A DNA stretch of 64,000 nucleotides from Nilaparvata lugens (Eukaryota > Arthropoda > Insecta > Hemiptera > Delphacidae): assembly GCF_014356525.2 (NCBI RefSeq), contig NC_052511.1, positions 32,680,687-32,744,686 of the forward strand, given 5' to 3'. Below are positions 35,801 to 49,370 of the stretch, one piece after another. A program made the translations under genes and the position numbers. The notes under the pieces were generated by a model, which worked only from the letters and a program-made list of their open reading frames with translations, was not told the DNA's origin and searched no databases. Position 1 is the stretch's first letter; each line of letters starts with the position of its first letter.

Positions 35801-38800
35801 GTGTAGGAGTTACAACGTTTGTAACGGTTTCAAGTCTACTATTGACAATTGTACTGTTTCCAATGTAAGATGTTGTGAAGTACGTGAATGTTGTGAAGAA
35901 TGTAGTTGGTTCCAGAGGATCTGCAGCTTTTCCAGAACTTTCCAGCATTGGATCTAAAGTTGAAGATATTTCAGTTGGTTCAATAGCAGTGGAATCCAAA
36001 GTTGGTGAGGGAGTGACCACATTGGAGACTGTTTCCTCTCTGCTAGTCACCATTGTGCTGCCATCTCTGTAAAGAGTGGTCCAGTAAGTGAATGTTGTGA
36101 AGTATGTTATGGGGAGAGTAGCTTCTTCTGGGCTAAGACTAGATTCAATGTCAGTTGGCTTGACAGTTTCAGTCACTACATTCGTGACTGTCTCTAACCG
36201 GCTTATGATATCACTAGATGTGCCTTTGTATACAGTTGTGAAGTAAGTGAATGTAGTATAGCTGGTTTGCAGCAGCAATTTTGATGAGAAAGAAGGTTCA
36301 ATCTCTTCAGTGTTACTTTCTGAGCTGATCTGGTCATCAGGGTCACTCTCACTCTCATCAAAAGACTTCCTGTTACCTCCAGAACTGCTGCTGGTGATAT
36401 CTGTTACCATTGTCTCAATCACTTCACCTTCATCTGGGATTGTTGGTGTGGCTCCTATCGCTACTTTTGCCTCTCCATCACTCCCATCAATCTTGATTCT
36501 TGACTCGCCTGTTGTCAACTCATCAGTCTCCTGAGAAGAAGAAGCATGATTTCTGGACATAGTCTTGTATTTGTGACTGTTGTCATTAGAAACTCGAGTT
36601 ACTGCATCACTTTCAATGCTGGTCAAAGCCTCTGAGACTGCATCATTGATGCTAGCTTTTGGCCTTGAAATACTTGCATATGTGTTGTAATGTGCTGGAG
36701 TTGTTTTCAATGATACTTTATCCTTGATAAACCTCTTAGAATTTTCAGGTTCTTCTTGCTTGCCACCAACAATATCTGTGTTTTGTTGTTCAAGCTGAGT
36801 TGAACTGATTGCCAGGGATGTGGGAGCAATAATATTTGTATAGACTTCAGTTCTTGTTGTTATTTCAGTCTCACCGTCTACAAAAACAGTGGTGAAGTAA
36901 GTGTAGGTAGTATAGAACGTTTTGGGTTCACCATCATTTGCACTCAATGATTCAATATCTTTGAGATGAGGAGTTTGTCCAAGCTCTTTGTTGACATCAA
37001 TGGAATCCAATGTTGCTGTGAAGAGATCGTTCTCTATGTTTGAATCTGAATAATATTTTGTTGTAGGTCTACCTATGCCAACGCTGGTTGGGTTGATTCC
37101 TAGTTCAGTAGCTGAAGGGAAAGATGTAACTAGACTGTCTTCCCTTGCAAACAAACCAGCAACAGCTGGATCAGAAGCTTCTAGAATGTCTTGGTCGAGA
37201 GTTGTGGTTATCACATTGGTTACTACCACCTCACTACTGGCCACACTTGAAGTGGATTCGTCAAAGAATGTAGTCAGATAGGTGTAGGTTGTGTACAATG
37301 TCTTGAACAACAGTTCAATTTCTTCCTCAGTTTGAGGCTTTGTTGTTGGAGTTGGTGTAGTTGGTTGTGTTGTTGTTTCCTCCTCAGTTTGAGGTGTGGT
37401 TGGAGAGGATTGATTTTGTTCAGTGGTTGTGTCTCTATTTGGCTCAGGTGTCGTCATATCAGGCTCAGTTGTGGTTTCTTGAGTTGTTGGACTATTTGTA
37501 GTTACAGTCTGCAGTGATGGCTCAGTAATCGATTCAGTTGGTGCAATTGTTATATCTTGATTGGGGAATGGATCAGCAGTCATTGCAATATCGACAACCC
37601 TTGTTGAGTAGGAAACTTCTTCAGAAGTCACTTCACGAGATTTGATAGAAGTTGAAACAGAGTTATTGTCATCTGGAATGAAGAAAGTTGTCAAGTATGT
37701 GAATGTCTTATAAACTGTGGTTGGAATCAACTGTGTGATATAATTGGTACTAGATGGTTCTTGTACAGACTCTTTCTTAACTTCACCTCTTATTCTGTTA
37801 GCATTACCACCAAAGTTGAATCTTCTTCCTTGTTCAATTTCATTTCCTATTTCGTTCTCATCAGATTGTTGAGATGTTGTAGTTTCCAGCAAATCTTGCA
37901 GAGTTGTTATGCCATTCTCAGTTGTTGCCACGTCAGGATTATTGGTTGTAGGATTCTGTTCTGTTGTTAATGATCCACTCTCAGTTGTATCATAGTTTTG
38001 AGAGGTTACTACCATCGAATCTTGAACTTTTGTTGGTGTGATAGTGAAAATACCAACACCCGTCTGTGTGATAATTGTGTCACCTTCATGTATTAGGAGA
38101 CTGGATGCTGACTGAATCAATTGAGCATACTTTCCATCTATGTAAGTACCATAGACAAATGACGTGAAGATTTTTGTGGTACTGTTCAAAGCTTCTGTGC
38201 CTCCTATAGACTTTACAAGACCTAGTGCTTCCTCTTGTGGATTATAAATTTGGGTAGTAGCAGTTGAGAATAAAGTCGGGAGTGGCTCAGTTGATAATGC
38301 TTCTGTTGGTCTCACATCATCAGGCATGCTGGACTGAATGGCTGTGTTCATATCAGTTGAAGCCTCAATAGGTGTTTCAAATCTGTTCTCCTCTGTGATT
38401 GGTTCTTGCTCAGTTGTTTCCTGTGGAACATACACTGGCTCATGAGCTTTGCTCTGGCGAATATTTGGATCAACCACTAATGTAGGGAGAGGTGTTTGCA
38501 TGTCATGACCAGCTACAGGTTTAGTTGCCACTACTGGAGATTGTGGAAAAAATGTTTTTGCTGTTGATAAAACTGTGTTATCTTGTGGTCTTAGTGTGGC
38601 GTCTCCTTTGATTGACGTGATTGAAGCTGGGTTGTTAACGTCTGGGGTTTTCGGCATGAAAACAATCACAGTGTTCCCTACAGTTGTTGTGAAGTCGGCG
38701 AAACCAAAATAGGTTACAGTTTCCAGTTTTTTCTCTTGTTTGATACTAACAGATGAACCAGTTCTGAAAAGGTTTTTACCACTACGGCTCACTTTTCCAA

Positions 38801-39415
38801 GTTTTGATAGTTCATCCTTCTTTCTACCTTCTTCGACTTCTAGTGAGAAGCCACTTGGGGCAAACTCTTGTCGAACAGTGAAGGTGGGAAGATCGTTTTT
38901 GGGTTTGAGTACTTTGGCCGGTCGAACAACAGATTCGCTGTTACGTTTCACAGAGAACTCTTTGCGTACTGAGACAACGTTGTTGATCTCGTCAGGGGGA
39001 AAGTTAACGCTGTTAGTTTTCGAGTCGGCGCGTTCGAAAATGTCGTCAGCCTTTTCGGAGTCGGCGTTGTTGGAGGAGATCTCCGGTACGGGGGGAGGCG
39101 TCTCGTCAGTGGGGTTGTAGTAGGAGCTGTAGGGTCGCAGGTAGGTGCGTTGGGTGGGGGGATTGGGCAGGGCGGATGCGAACACGAGGTAGGCGTCGGA
39201 GGGACGCGTGGCTCTGACGGCACTGTCATAGAACACCCGGGAGCCCGTGCTGAGCAGCTTGGCGTAGGCCGTGCCTAGGGTGGTGCCCACCACCTGGGTG
39301 GCGAACTCTGTTGTGGTGCCCTCTTGCACAAAAGTTCGCGCCGTCGTGGTGAGCAGGCCGAGTGCCGGCGTCTCCTTGTTGTGCCTCGAGTCATCCAGCA
39401 GCAGCACTGTCACGT
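29834..39415 (-). CDS. Exon 3: giant 9.6 kb mucin-like exon with type A and type B repeats
   Basis: A single open frame of 9,582 bp (about 3,193 residues) runs between an acceptor at about 39,416 (ggctgagcag|ACGTG) and a donor (AACACTG|gtaagttcc), phase 1 on both sides. No stop occurs. Contents in order: type B repeat (about 39,360-39,230); acidic and Thr/Pro-rich spacers; another B (38,225-38,095); six type A repeats (between 37,745 and 35,800) with core TTFTYFTT and tail ETVTNVVT; three B repeats (35,705-35,190) with core GTYIDGLYAQVLES; an acidic tract; an Arg/Ser-rich basic region (about 35,000-33,350); Leu/Gln-rich segments (about 32,960-32,480); VTRRRP repeats (31,625-31,035); and an acidic Thr/Ser-rich end. 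Furin-like sites include PRTKRQ, VRKRAAE and RTRRDV. Dense Thr/Ser/Pro implies heavy O-glycosylation. The first ~450 bp are much richer in G/C-ending codons than the rest. Confidence 0.93.
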
Positions 39416-41888
39416 CTGCTCAGCCAAAACCACAAACAAACACAATAGTCGACAGGAAAGAGCAAGAGTCATACACACACACACACAAGTAGATGTTTAA
39501 TGAAGTAGTTGAACTTGTCAAAATGTCATTTCAAAATGATGATCGATCTTTTAAGGTGTAATCAATATTGAAAAAGTGAATTTTTGAATTTACTCATGAC
39601 AGACATCCATTTTTCTCGAAGAAAAACTGTTTGTTCTGTATTATATTTTTGTGGGCTCTTACCCTAGAAGGATATAGAGCAGAAAATCACGGCAATATTA
39701 AAGGATACTATATTTCATCATTCAGTACTGTGATAAATTTGGTTGGGCTAAACTGGTCTAAACTCCAGTGCTCAGAAATTCTATATGTACTTTTTTAAAT
39801 TAGAATTTCACTCATCTTTCTCTTGAATGAAAAGTAATATTGGTTATGAGAGAGAGAAATTTAGGTGGATAGTTTAATGAGGAGAAATAAATAAAATATC
39901 AGCTCAATCTCCAGATATGTACAATAAGTTTAATTTGTAGAAATAAATTAAATATGGGCCAAATCAGTAGATATACAAAAGAATTTATGAGAGACCATTT
40001 CATAGGATCAGTAAAATAAGATCTCTGTGAATGTTGAGTTGCATACAGACATTTCGCTTTTAATCAGCTGATAATATTTGTATTTGTAAAAAACAGTAGA
40101 ATACAGATATAATAAGTATATCATCAGCTGATGAAAAGTAAAATGTGCGTGAGAAAGTAAATCAATCATTTAAATCGCATCTGAATTGAATATGTATAAT
40201 TAAAAGTATTAAGCCTCATTGATAGTAACATGATTCATTATACTATGAAATTTTGGATGATCTCGTTGGTTTTTCAATGACATTTTCACAAGGACTACTC
40301 AAGATTGAAACTGAAAGAGCAGGAAAGTATTAATCACCATACAATAACATAGACAACTTACACAGATGGATGAAGAAAAGCTACACTCATTTATTAGAAA
40401 CAAAATTGTACAACAGGTTTACAGAAACAAAAATTCACCCTCAATCATGTAGCAGATTTCTGCTCAGAAACCCTCACGTTTAATAACGTAAGTGAATGGG
40501 CCGGCACATTCAATATTGTTACAAGATTATCAGCAATATCGTTCATATAGTAACCTATATATCGGATTGATGGAAGCTCTTCGCGTTTTTTCTTGTATCT
40601 TTATTATTCTTTCCCAATTCATAACAACATCTAATTCTATCAATCATCTAATTGATCATGTCAAAATATATCAAAATAACTGAGTTATGAAAAGGATAAT
40701 TATGTTATGATATCTATTATGAAAAAACCTGTAATAAAAAGGGAATAGGTGAAGAGAGGAGAGGAGTGAATACCAGAACTGTGAGAAAGAATGATAGTCC
40801 ACTGACCCACTTACGAATGGACGGAGAGGAAGAGGAGGAGGAAGTAGAAGAACATGTTGAGGAAGTGCTCAATAAAGGTGGAATACCCGTTTGATGCGGG
40901 ATGGATGAAGGGGACAGAGAGAGAGAGGAAAGGATTGAGAATTTTGAGGCGCAATGCGGTCTGTTGGCGAGGATGAGAAGGAAAGAGAAATGGAAGTTAA
41001 CGAAAGAGCGAGGAAGAAAGGTGATGATGAATATAACAACGTGAGACCACCTGCTTGGATTCATGCATGCCACATTGAGTGATGGGACAGGCAGGAATTT
41101 TTCGCATGATTCAAATTAAATAACCGTTTAAATGAATGGGAAGATTCCGGGTTCTATCTCACAAAAGAGCCAAGTGCTTCTCATTATCGACTCGAGGAGG
41201 TGAAGGTGATTGATAACACAGGAGCGCTGCGTTAATTATGCTGCAGAACGTGGGGTATTATTAACTAGATGGGTATATTGCAGCAGTGTTCCAAACCTAG
41301 TTTTAATGATTGCGTTAAAGGATGATTTTGGCTCGAATTATAATTTGGCTAAAGATTCAAGTATTGTTTATGTGGCTATAGCATTTTATAATGTTCTCTC
41401 TATTCAACACTTGAGTAATGCCAGTATCACAACGAATTAATAAACAATGTTTACATAAATGTTCATCTATAAAATATGAAACTTTTTTCAAAGCTCTCTA
41501 ATGTAACCTGTTTATTATTTACTTGGTTCTAATTTTCAAGGTTCAAGTATATCCTATATGAACTTAGTCATTGAAATTGGAACAAAAGTTGATTTTAGCA
41601 GAACGATTCATCTACAGCAATAAATAAGCTCTCATAGAAGAGCATTTGAGAATGCTTAAAGCTCAATCTGTCAATGTAGGAACCTGTGATTGTCAGTACT
41701 TCACAAATTAATGAACAATTTCCAATAACTTTTATTTATAAAAGATTTCATGTCATGGAAGCCAGACATGAAGCTTTCATCAACAAATCTTGAAGAATCA
41801 TCTTACTTTTTCGTTTTTATTCCAAACACTTCTCCCCATAGCAGCATTATTTAATTTCTTGTTTTATTTTTAGACACTTTTTTCTTTA

Positions 41889-42145
41889 GCATCTTCATTT
41901 CAATTATACCTAATTTCCATTGTTAATCAATTTTACAAATAAAACTAATGAAGAAATGGTCTATTTTTAGTGTTTATTTTCTACTTGAAAGTAAACTGCT
42001 CCCTGGGCAATGGTAGAACAAGTGGTATTCAACAGAGATGTTGCATCTTTATTTCAATTTCCTTGAAAATACTCAATTCCCATTGTCAATCAATTTTACC
42101 AATAAACGTATAAAGAAATGGTCTATTTCAAGTGTTTTTTTCTAC
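41889..42145. repeat. Diverged direct duplication, 162-bp period
   Basis: Two copies share CCATTGTTAATCAATTTTAC, AAATGGTCTATTT and TTTTCTACTTGAA with matching order and a period of 162 bp (for example AAGAAATG at 41,951 and 42,113). Non-coding. Confidence 0.7.
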
Positions 42146-44247
42146 TTGAATTGCGGCATTCAACAAAGCAATGGTGAACGTGGGCTATACACTGGAGATG
42201 TTCTGCAATCTCACAACCATAAACTGTAATCTCCGCTCACAGTTATGTCAAGGACATGCTGAGCATCAACTTCGCTTCAATTAAAGTGCTCCGTGTAATA
42301 GAACTTATTATTGCTATTGGTATCTGGCACCGGAGGCGGTACACTTGAATTACCTACCGCCTAAAGTACAGCTTTTGTATAGATAAAATCTTCAATATAG
42401 ATTCCATATAATTTTATCTTTAAAACATGTATACTCTCTTCTGTAGATTCTTTTGATTATTGGTTACAGCTTGGGGTTTGTTGAAGGATTATGATTATGT
42501 ACAACGTCAGTACAGATTCCAGATAATGTCATCTTTCGAAGAGCATAATATTTTTCACATAGGAATTTCCAATTAAAGCTTGGAATTTGTTGGTATAGGA
42601 TTCTTTCAAGGAAGCTATTTTCAGCTTCATATACTTCAATACTTCTCAAAGATTGATAAAAGTGAACTCATGGAGAAATTAACTGCTGCAAGGTTCTTTT
42701 AATTTTTCCCATTTTTTCTCTCTTTACAATGTACTGTTAATTATTTATGGTTCATAAAAATTGCTCGGATGTTTCACTGAATAAGGTTTATTTTATTCGA
42801 ATCTCAAGACTCGCAAGGGAAATTGCTTCATTGTGTGCACTTGTGATCTTTGAGTAAAGAGTCAGTACTGCCCATCTCAGTGCACCATAGCACCATAGTA
42901 CCACAGAGAAAAGATAGCAAAATGTTATATTTTCCCTATTGTAGTCCTCACTCTTGAGGTTCATTCTTTAGAAGGCTAAGACGCTGAAATCTACCAACTC
43001 ATTGCCTTCTGGACTGTGAAACTCACTTACATCAAATCTTGCTCTCATGTTACTTCATAGCTCTCTGAAAACAAATAAAATGATCCTATTTCTCAATTGA
43101 TTATAGAAGCGTTGCATAAGGGTCAACATTGATATTGATAGTGAGTAAGTTCTTAACGTTTCACAAACTCCGATCCTTCAAAGAAAGTTTCACAATGAAT
43201 CATTCCAGATCCTTCCAATCTAATATCATTTTCCATAAAGCAATAACCTATCCAAACTAGAAACTCTAGACACGAAATAGCTTCGTCTTATTACGGCTTA
43301 CAGTTATAACTTGATTGAGTTGTCTCAAATAGTTCTTTCAACTTCCCCAATTTCAGGTGTCAAATCACAATGATAATATTAGATTAGTGTATTTGATAGA
43401 TACAGGAAAGTAGAATTGATTGTAATTTGGGGCGAGCCTGGCAGGTTGAGTAGGTGAATTACGAAAGAAGAGAGGCAAAAACAAGTTAGAGAAAGTAGCC
43501 CGTCACCGGCTCGCCTAACCTATTCGAATAGCTCACATTTCGGCCACACCCTGTGAGTGTGAGATCACGGCAAACACCTGACTCACTGCTCGACGAAGGA
43601 CATGCGGAAACTGGGAGATTACAAGCATGAAGAAGTGATGAAACAATGGAAAGAGGTGAGAGGAGTTCGGACAGATCTAATCGAATTAACTACCAGAATG
43701 AGTAACAATAGGATGTGGAAAATATGTAAAACAAAGATAAAAGGTGCATAGCTGCTAGAAATAGTAACAAGGAATAGAAATCAAGTGAAGCAAAGATGGA
43801 TAACCAGAAGTAAAGATAACAACTAGTAACAAGAAATGATAAAAGTAAAGCTTAGATAAAAAGTAACAACCATAAGTAGTAACAAGAAATGTAAAAGAAG
43901 TAAAGCAAATATCAGAAAGTTGATAATCGAAAAGAAGTAGGTAGCTTAAACCTTATTGATCTGAATTTATATTGATTGAAAATCTAGAAGACAATAGTAA
44001 ATAGTGAGTATCAGGGTGAAGTGTGATTATTGATCTCTCCAGAAAGAAAAATAATATTATTTGTTATCGTAATAAATTTGGATCGATAAAAGTGCATTTG
44101 GACTAACTGATATGCAGTCAATGCATCCGTCTGCACCTTGGTGAGTCAATTATCCCTCAACTAGAAATCGTATCTCTAAGAATAGAATTCAATAGTGGGT
44201 AATAAATATATTATATTCTATTTCTTCTTTAGGGCTACTTTTAATAT

Positions 44248-44403
44248 AAATGAAAATATAAATCTCAGTAACCTTTCAAATTATTTTGTCACAACATGTT
44301 TCGGATATTAATGCCATTGTCAAGACTTGAAAATGGCATTAATGTCCGAAACATGTTGTGACAAAATAATTTAAAAGGGTACTGAGATTTAAATTTTTAT
44401 TTC
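44248..44403. mobile_element. Foldback element, 156 bp
   Basis: The arms are near-perfect reverse complements across the whole length: left AAATCTCAGTA and ATTTTGTCACAACATGTTTC, right GAAACATGTTGTGACAAAAT and TACTGAGATTT. The centre is TCAAGACTTGA. Non-coding MITE-like hairpin. Confidence 0.75.
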
Positions 44404-46149
44404 AAAATATTATATTTATGTATTAATTTTACAATTAATTGTTAGCATTAATAGGCAATTCCAAATCCACTTCAGTGGGCTATATTGTTTGAATATGACC
44501 AACTACTCCATCAATCTTTTCTCAAGATTTCAAGAATAACTTATTTTACTAAAACTGTGGATTTCTTTTCAGAGAATGATGTAAACAAAACATCAACATT
44601 GTGTCCAGTTATAATCGATAAGATATTAATAGCGTTATTCCTCATGTACCGTAATGCCACTCTTCCTTGTCACGATCATTGTTTACTCTTAATTGTCAGA
44701 ATTCCAATCTTATTGGTGGCCTTGTCGGACTTTGACATTTCATTTGAATCGGTTAAATAACTTCCTTCTCTATGCAGACCATTCACTGATGCTGATCAAA
44801 CAGATCTGCTTACAACCTTCTTGAATGATTCACCCAGTAATTAAAGATATGACTGGAATATTATTGTTGAATAATTATAGTTTGTCTGATTCAACCTTAC
44901 TCTGAAGAACTACTCAGCTTTCTGACTTTCATCATCTGTAATTGCGGGATTTTCATAAGAATTCATTTACGCACAGATATGAGCCTAGTAAGCTAAGCAC
45001 ATATATGAGCCTAGTAAACTAAGCCCTACTTGTGTCTATTCCTGAGTTGAGAGCCCAGCCATACAGGAGGCGTATTTTCATATTATGTGGAGAAATTAAT
45101 TTATCTCTCCTCTTACTTTTAAGAATAGCTGAGTGCTGTAATATGTTTTGTGGATGAATGTTGACTATCTTGAAAATTGTCATATCTGATTCACCTTCAT
45201 AATAATTTAAAACCATGTTTTAATTACGGTTTTACATTAATTTGAACATTATCACATCCTCAGGTTTTCTGATTAAGGAGCAGTCTACTAATAAAACAAA
45301 TCTATTCTATTCTCCAAGAATTCTTCTTATGTTTATCCCTTCAGAAGGCAATACATTTCACGTGGTTAAGACAATACACTCCAGTTTTAATAGCCTAATG
45401 TAAAAATTTTTGTGCTTTCTCATGCTAGAGTGGTTCATAAATGTCAGTTTCGTTGTTTTTCTTTGAAAAATGTAAATTTTGTTCATTTTTTAAATGAAAT
45501 GTGTAGTCTTATTTTACTCAATGTTTATTCGAAAAATCAATTTCTTTCTTTCGTATTGTTTTAGAAGCTGAATAATCAACCCATAGTCTGGCCTTTATAT
45601 TATGGAAGAAGTTCAATGATAAAGACCCCAGCTATAAAAATTTATGTTATTCAGTAAAAGTAATAAAACAATATAAAAGCTGTAAAATCCAGTAACATAA
45701 ACTTACTTCTACAAATAAAATCCACATATAAAGTATCAGGAAGCTAAGCAGTTCATAAGTAAACTATGTCACAATCACATTATGACAATAAATACCATAT
45801 TGAATGGAACTTTAGTATATGATTAAGAAAACGTTAAATTTGCCAAAAATGTACTAGGTCATGACTTATTGTTATTATGGTTTAAGCCCTCTAATTCATA
45901 CAGTACTTTTACATTATTGCAGTTACTCTATTCTAGCTAGAAGATTCAGTGGAACGGACAAAGTCGTGAACAAAGTATTTCACAAGATGATGCCAACCAC
46001 ACGTTGGGATCACGTGACTGTCATCATTGCATTAATGATGGCTCTGTCAGTCGTTTCTCAAAGAACAAATCGTGAGCGGCTTTCCTTCATGCTTTCCCTG
46101 TGAAGACAATACTGACCACCTTTCAAGAACCATTCTACAATCATTCTTG

Positions 46150-46273
46150 AACCATGGTATAACTCTATGACATCATTAAACATTGGCTCAAACCATGGTA
46201 TAACCCAATGACATCATTAAACATTGGCTCAAACCATGGTATAACCCAATGACATCAGTCAATAGTGGCCCAA
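46150..46273. repeat. 41-bp tandem repeat, three units
   Basis: AACCATGGTATAACCCAATG followed by ACATCATTAAACATTGGCTC repeats with a 41-bp period (ACCATGG at 46,151, 46,192 and 46,233). The first two units are nearly identical; the third diverges at its end. Confidence 0.85.
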
Positions 46274-46735
46274 ACTCTGTTGTGTAAATACTAGTCCACT
46301 CCTACGCAATATTAGTAACATCAATTAAAGGTATTATGTCACCAGACCCAGCCTTTGTCGTGGAATGCCGTTAATCATTAGCCTAATTCTTAATTATTTA
46401 AGCGATGAAAGCATAATTCGCTAGCATGATTGTCAAACCGACTGTTGCATCGCATGGAAATCGTGATTAACTTATTACTGTTGAAGTTATGTGGCTTTTA
46501 ATAACCGAATTAACCGTGAGGATTATGCGGTATGCGCGTTTCACCGCTACACAAATGTGATGAATGGAATAAAGCCTCAAGCTACTGGTTTTATAGTAGG
46601 ATTTACTAAGCTTCAAACTTATTTTGTTTGAAGTTAGTTAATTGGTTTGCATTTTACATTGAAACAGTTCTATCAGGAAAATTGGGAAACACTGTAATTA
46701 TATTTATAACAGACTAGTTTGTTGAGATTTCATAG

Positions 46736-47147
46736 CTTCTTTCTATAACTTTTATCATGATTAAAGTTATCATGATAACTGAAAACTCTGACACCAGACC
46801 TGAGCCAGCCAGGTCACTCGATATTATTATTATCATGATTTTTTCCTACTGGAATCGACCGTGGTTCTAAGGGTATTAGACCCTTGCTCAAATGTAGACT
46901 ACTAAAAAAAAAATCTGGTTAATATTTGCTCAATGTTGCTTACACAAATCACTTTCAATCCAGTGACTATTTGATTTCATTTAGCTTCCTTTCTATAACA
47001 TTTATTATGATTTTATTCTATCATAATTTTTTTCAAGTAAAATTTTACCCGGTTCTTAAGGGTATTAGGCCCTGGCTCTAACAAAGACAAATTCCAGTTT
47101 CCGTTAATATTCGCTCAGTGCTGCTAAATCACTTTTATTCCAGCGAC
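46736..47147. repeat. Diverged tandem duplication, first copy interrupted
   Basis: Copy 1 (46,736-46,968) and copy 2 (46,973-47,147) align through GATTTCAT..CTTTCTATAAC, TAAGGGTATTAG, GTTAATATTTGCTCA and CCAGTGAC/CCAGCGAC. Copy 1 carries about 50 extra bases (46,781-46,833) that reappear inverted at 48,345-48,395. Confidence 0.65.
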
Positions 47148-48344
47148 AGTTCTAAGATACAGCTACAATAATATTACTTGTTATTATTAACTTTGAAACT
47201 ACAAACTACAAAAAAAATACAAATGCAATAATAGCTTTTACTGTTCATGAATTAATTCATCCAATACAGAGTATAATCCTTGATGACAGATGATGGGACC
47301 TACAGCTTTAGGTGAGTTCCAACCAACAAAAAATATTTTGAAGATTGTAACCAATAAAATAAGCGGAGCTGGCCTCAAGCAACTATCTTTCCAAAGAGGA
47401 GACGACTGAAAGCAAAGCGCTTATCCAATCAAAACGACCAGATACAGCTCTAACAGTTGGGACAACCACTTTCCAAAGTCCTAGGATTAGATAAATAAGT
47501 AATGAAAATTGGATTTTGGGTTCTTGAAGTCTATTTTTACAAAAAAGAAGAAAATCTGCAATTAAATTCAATTATTGAGGAATTTTCAAGTCAAAACTGG
47601 AAGTTTTGTTTTTTAATCTGTTACTGAGTGAACAATACCTAATAATCATTACATTATTATTGAACGAAAATCCAAATTAAATTAGATTCCCATTTGTAAA
47701 CAATATCATAATGTGGCGACGTTGATTCATGTGAAACTTAGTGGACAAAAATAAATATAATTACATTAACATTCAAAGTGACTCCCACACAATTTGTGTG
47801 TGGAATCAATTTTTTTCTTATAACTTGGAAGACTAAATTGGGATTGGAAAACTTCCCAACATTCCAGAGATCAACACCTCTGCAGCTGATTGCTGGCGAT
47901 ACTACCGGTTGATTATTGGGACAGGGCACCTACTGCCGCTTCCCATTCCCAACCTCCCAACCTGTTCGACAGTCACGATTGTTGGTGAGGGGTCGAATGG
48001 TAGGTGGGAGGGGGGTGATGCCTCCACAATGTCTACCACTTGACGCATGGGGGTTATCGCACTTGTGACCCACTCATCCCGGTGGGGAAAGTGACCAGGT
48101 CAACTGCTTTCCGCCTCATTCACTACTCAACTCAACACTCACCAATTGACAATAATTCAACAATTATTTATTGTACGGTCAGCGTAAGAAGCAACATCGG
48201 TTTGTATAAGTAGAATGCTGGAATCCTTTGATGCGTGTTTCTCATAGTGACTCCAGATTAGAACAATTCAAATAGGGACACTTTACATCTCCTTGCAACG
48301 AAGTAGTGTACCTATTTTATCATAACAGAGATTGATTTGATATA

Positions 48345-48480
48345 ATAATAATATCGAGTGACCTGGCTGGCTCATGGCTGGTGTCAGAGTTTTCAGGTCG
48401 CAACTGATCAATTTCAGGGCATCTGAAATGACCTAACGACTGCTTCTTAGGCAGCCGGGACCTACGACTTAACGTGTCCA
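48345..48480. repeat. Dispersed repeat fragment
   Basis: The segment at 48,345-48,395 is an inverted, slightly diverged copy of 46,781-46,833. It runs on into GGCAGCCGGGACCTACGACT and TAACGTGTCCATCCGATACA, words that from memory recur in dispersed insect repeats. Confidence 0.45.
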
Positions 48481-49370
48481 TCCGATACATGGGAGTGACC
48501 CGAGATATAATTGACTTGATGCAGCTCATCAACTGGTAAATCACTTATCACATTCTACATCATATCAATTTGTTCAATGTTTATACAATACACCCTGTAT
48601 AGATTTCAGTGCAAGAATTTATTGATTAAAAATAACTGATGTGTATCATATAAAAAATGCAAATGAATAATGCAAGAACATTTTGCTACAGCCACCAATT
48701 AATTTGCATATGAAATCAATTTACATATTGTTATGAAATAGACTTCCGTATCTTTGATAGAATAATAAAAAATAATATGTTGCTTATCTTATAACAATTT
48801 AAACTCCCAAGAAATCTTACAAGTTTCTCAATTGACTTGCGTATGAAATTTATTTGCTATGACATAATATTTGCATAAGACATTGATTTGAGTATTGTTA
48901 TCCAATAGAATTCTGACTCTACGTTCATGTAACGTTTTATTTATTTATTTCATTTCACAATCACAATATCAAATTAATGGTTGAGAGAGAATCAACAGGA
49001 TAAACCCAAAACTGTTTCTCTCCCTAATTTTGATAAAAATATACCTAATTTTAATTTTTTTATGATAAAAAGTTGAGAGTGTAATATCAATGATAATAGA
49101 ATAATAGTGTAATAAAGTTTCTTGCTGTGGCTAGTGCTCACTTTGTTTTTAAGGAATTTGAATTCTAATAATTACATTATTAAAATGAATTGCAGATTAT
49201 ATTCAAACAAATAGCAGATGAAATCTGCATCGATGGTGAGTTAAGGAATTATTTCAATTACTGAGAGATGATACATATAACTGTTAGACGTAAAATGGAA
49301 ATGGAAGTCATTGCAATAATCGCTCTGACTGGCAAAACTGATCATTGATAAGTGGATGCTGCGACTCTTT

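Noticed and set aside
40717..41073. Minus-strand 118-codon frame with hydrophobic stretches, considered as a signal exon
   Set aside because: It is produced by a purine-rich low-complexity tract (about 40,750-41,040) and has no phase-1 donor with good context.
46150..46273. CRISPR-like array
   Set aside because: Three contiguous 41-bp units with no unique spacers; an ordinary tandem repeat in a eukaryotic intron.
47383..47929. Two minus-strand frames of about 62 codons in intron 2, considered as exons
   Set aside because: No matching acceptor and donor pair in phase 1, and direct joining of exon 2 to exon 3 already gives a consistent codon.
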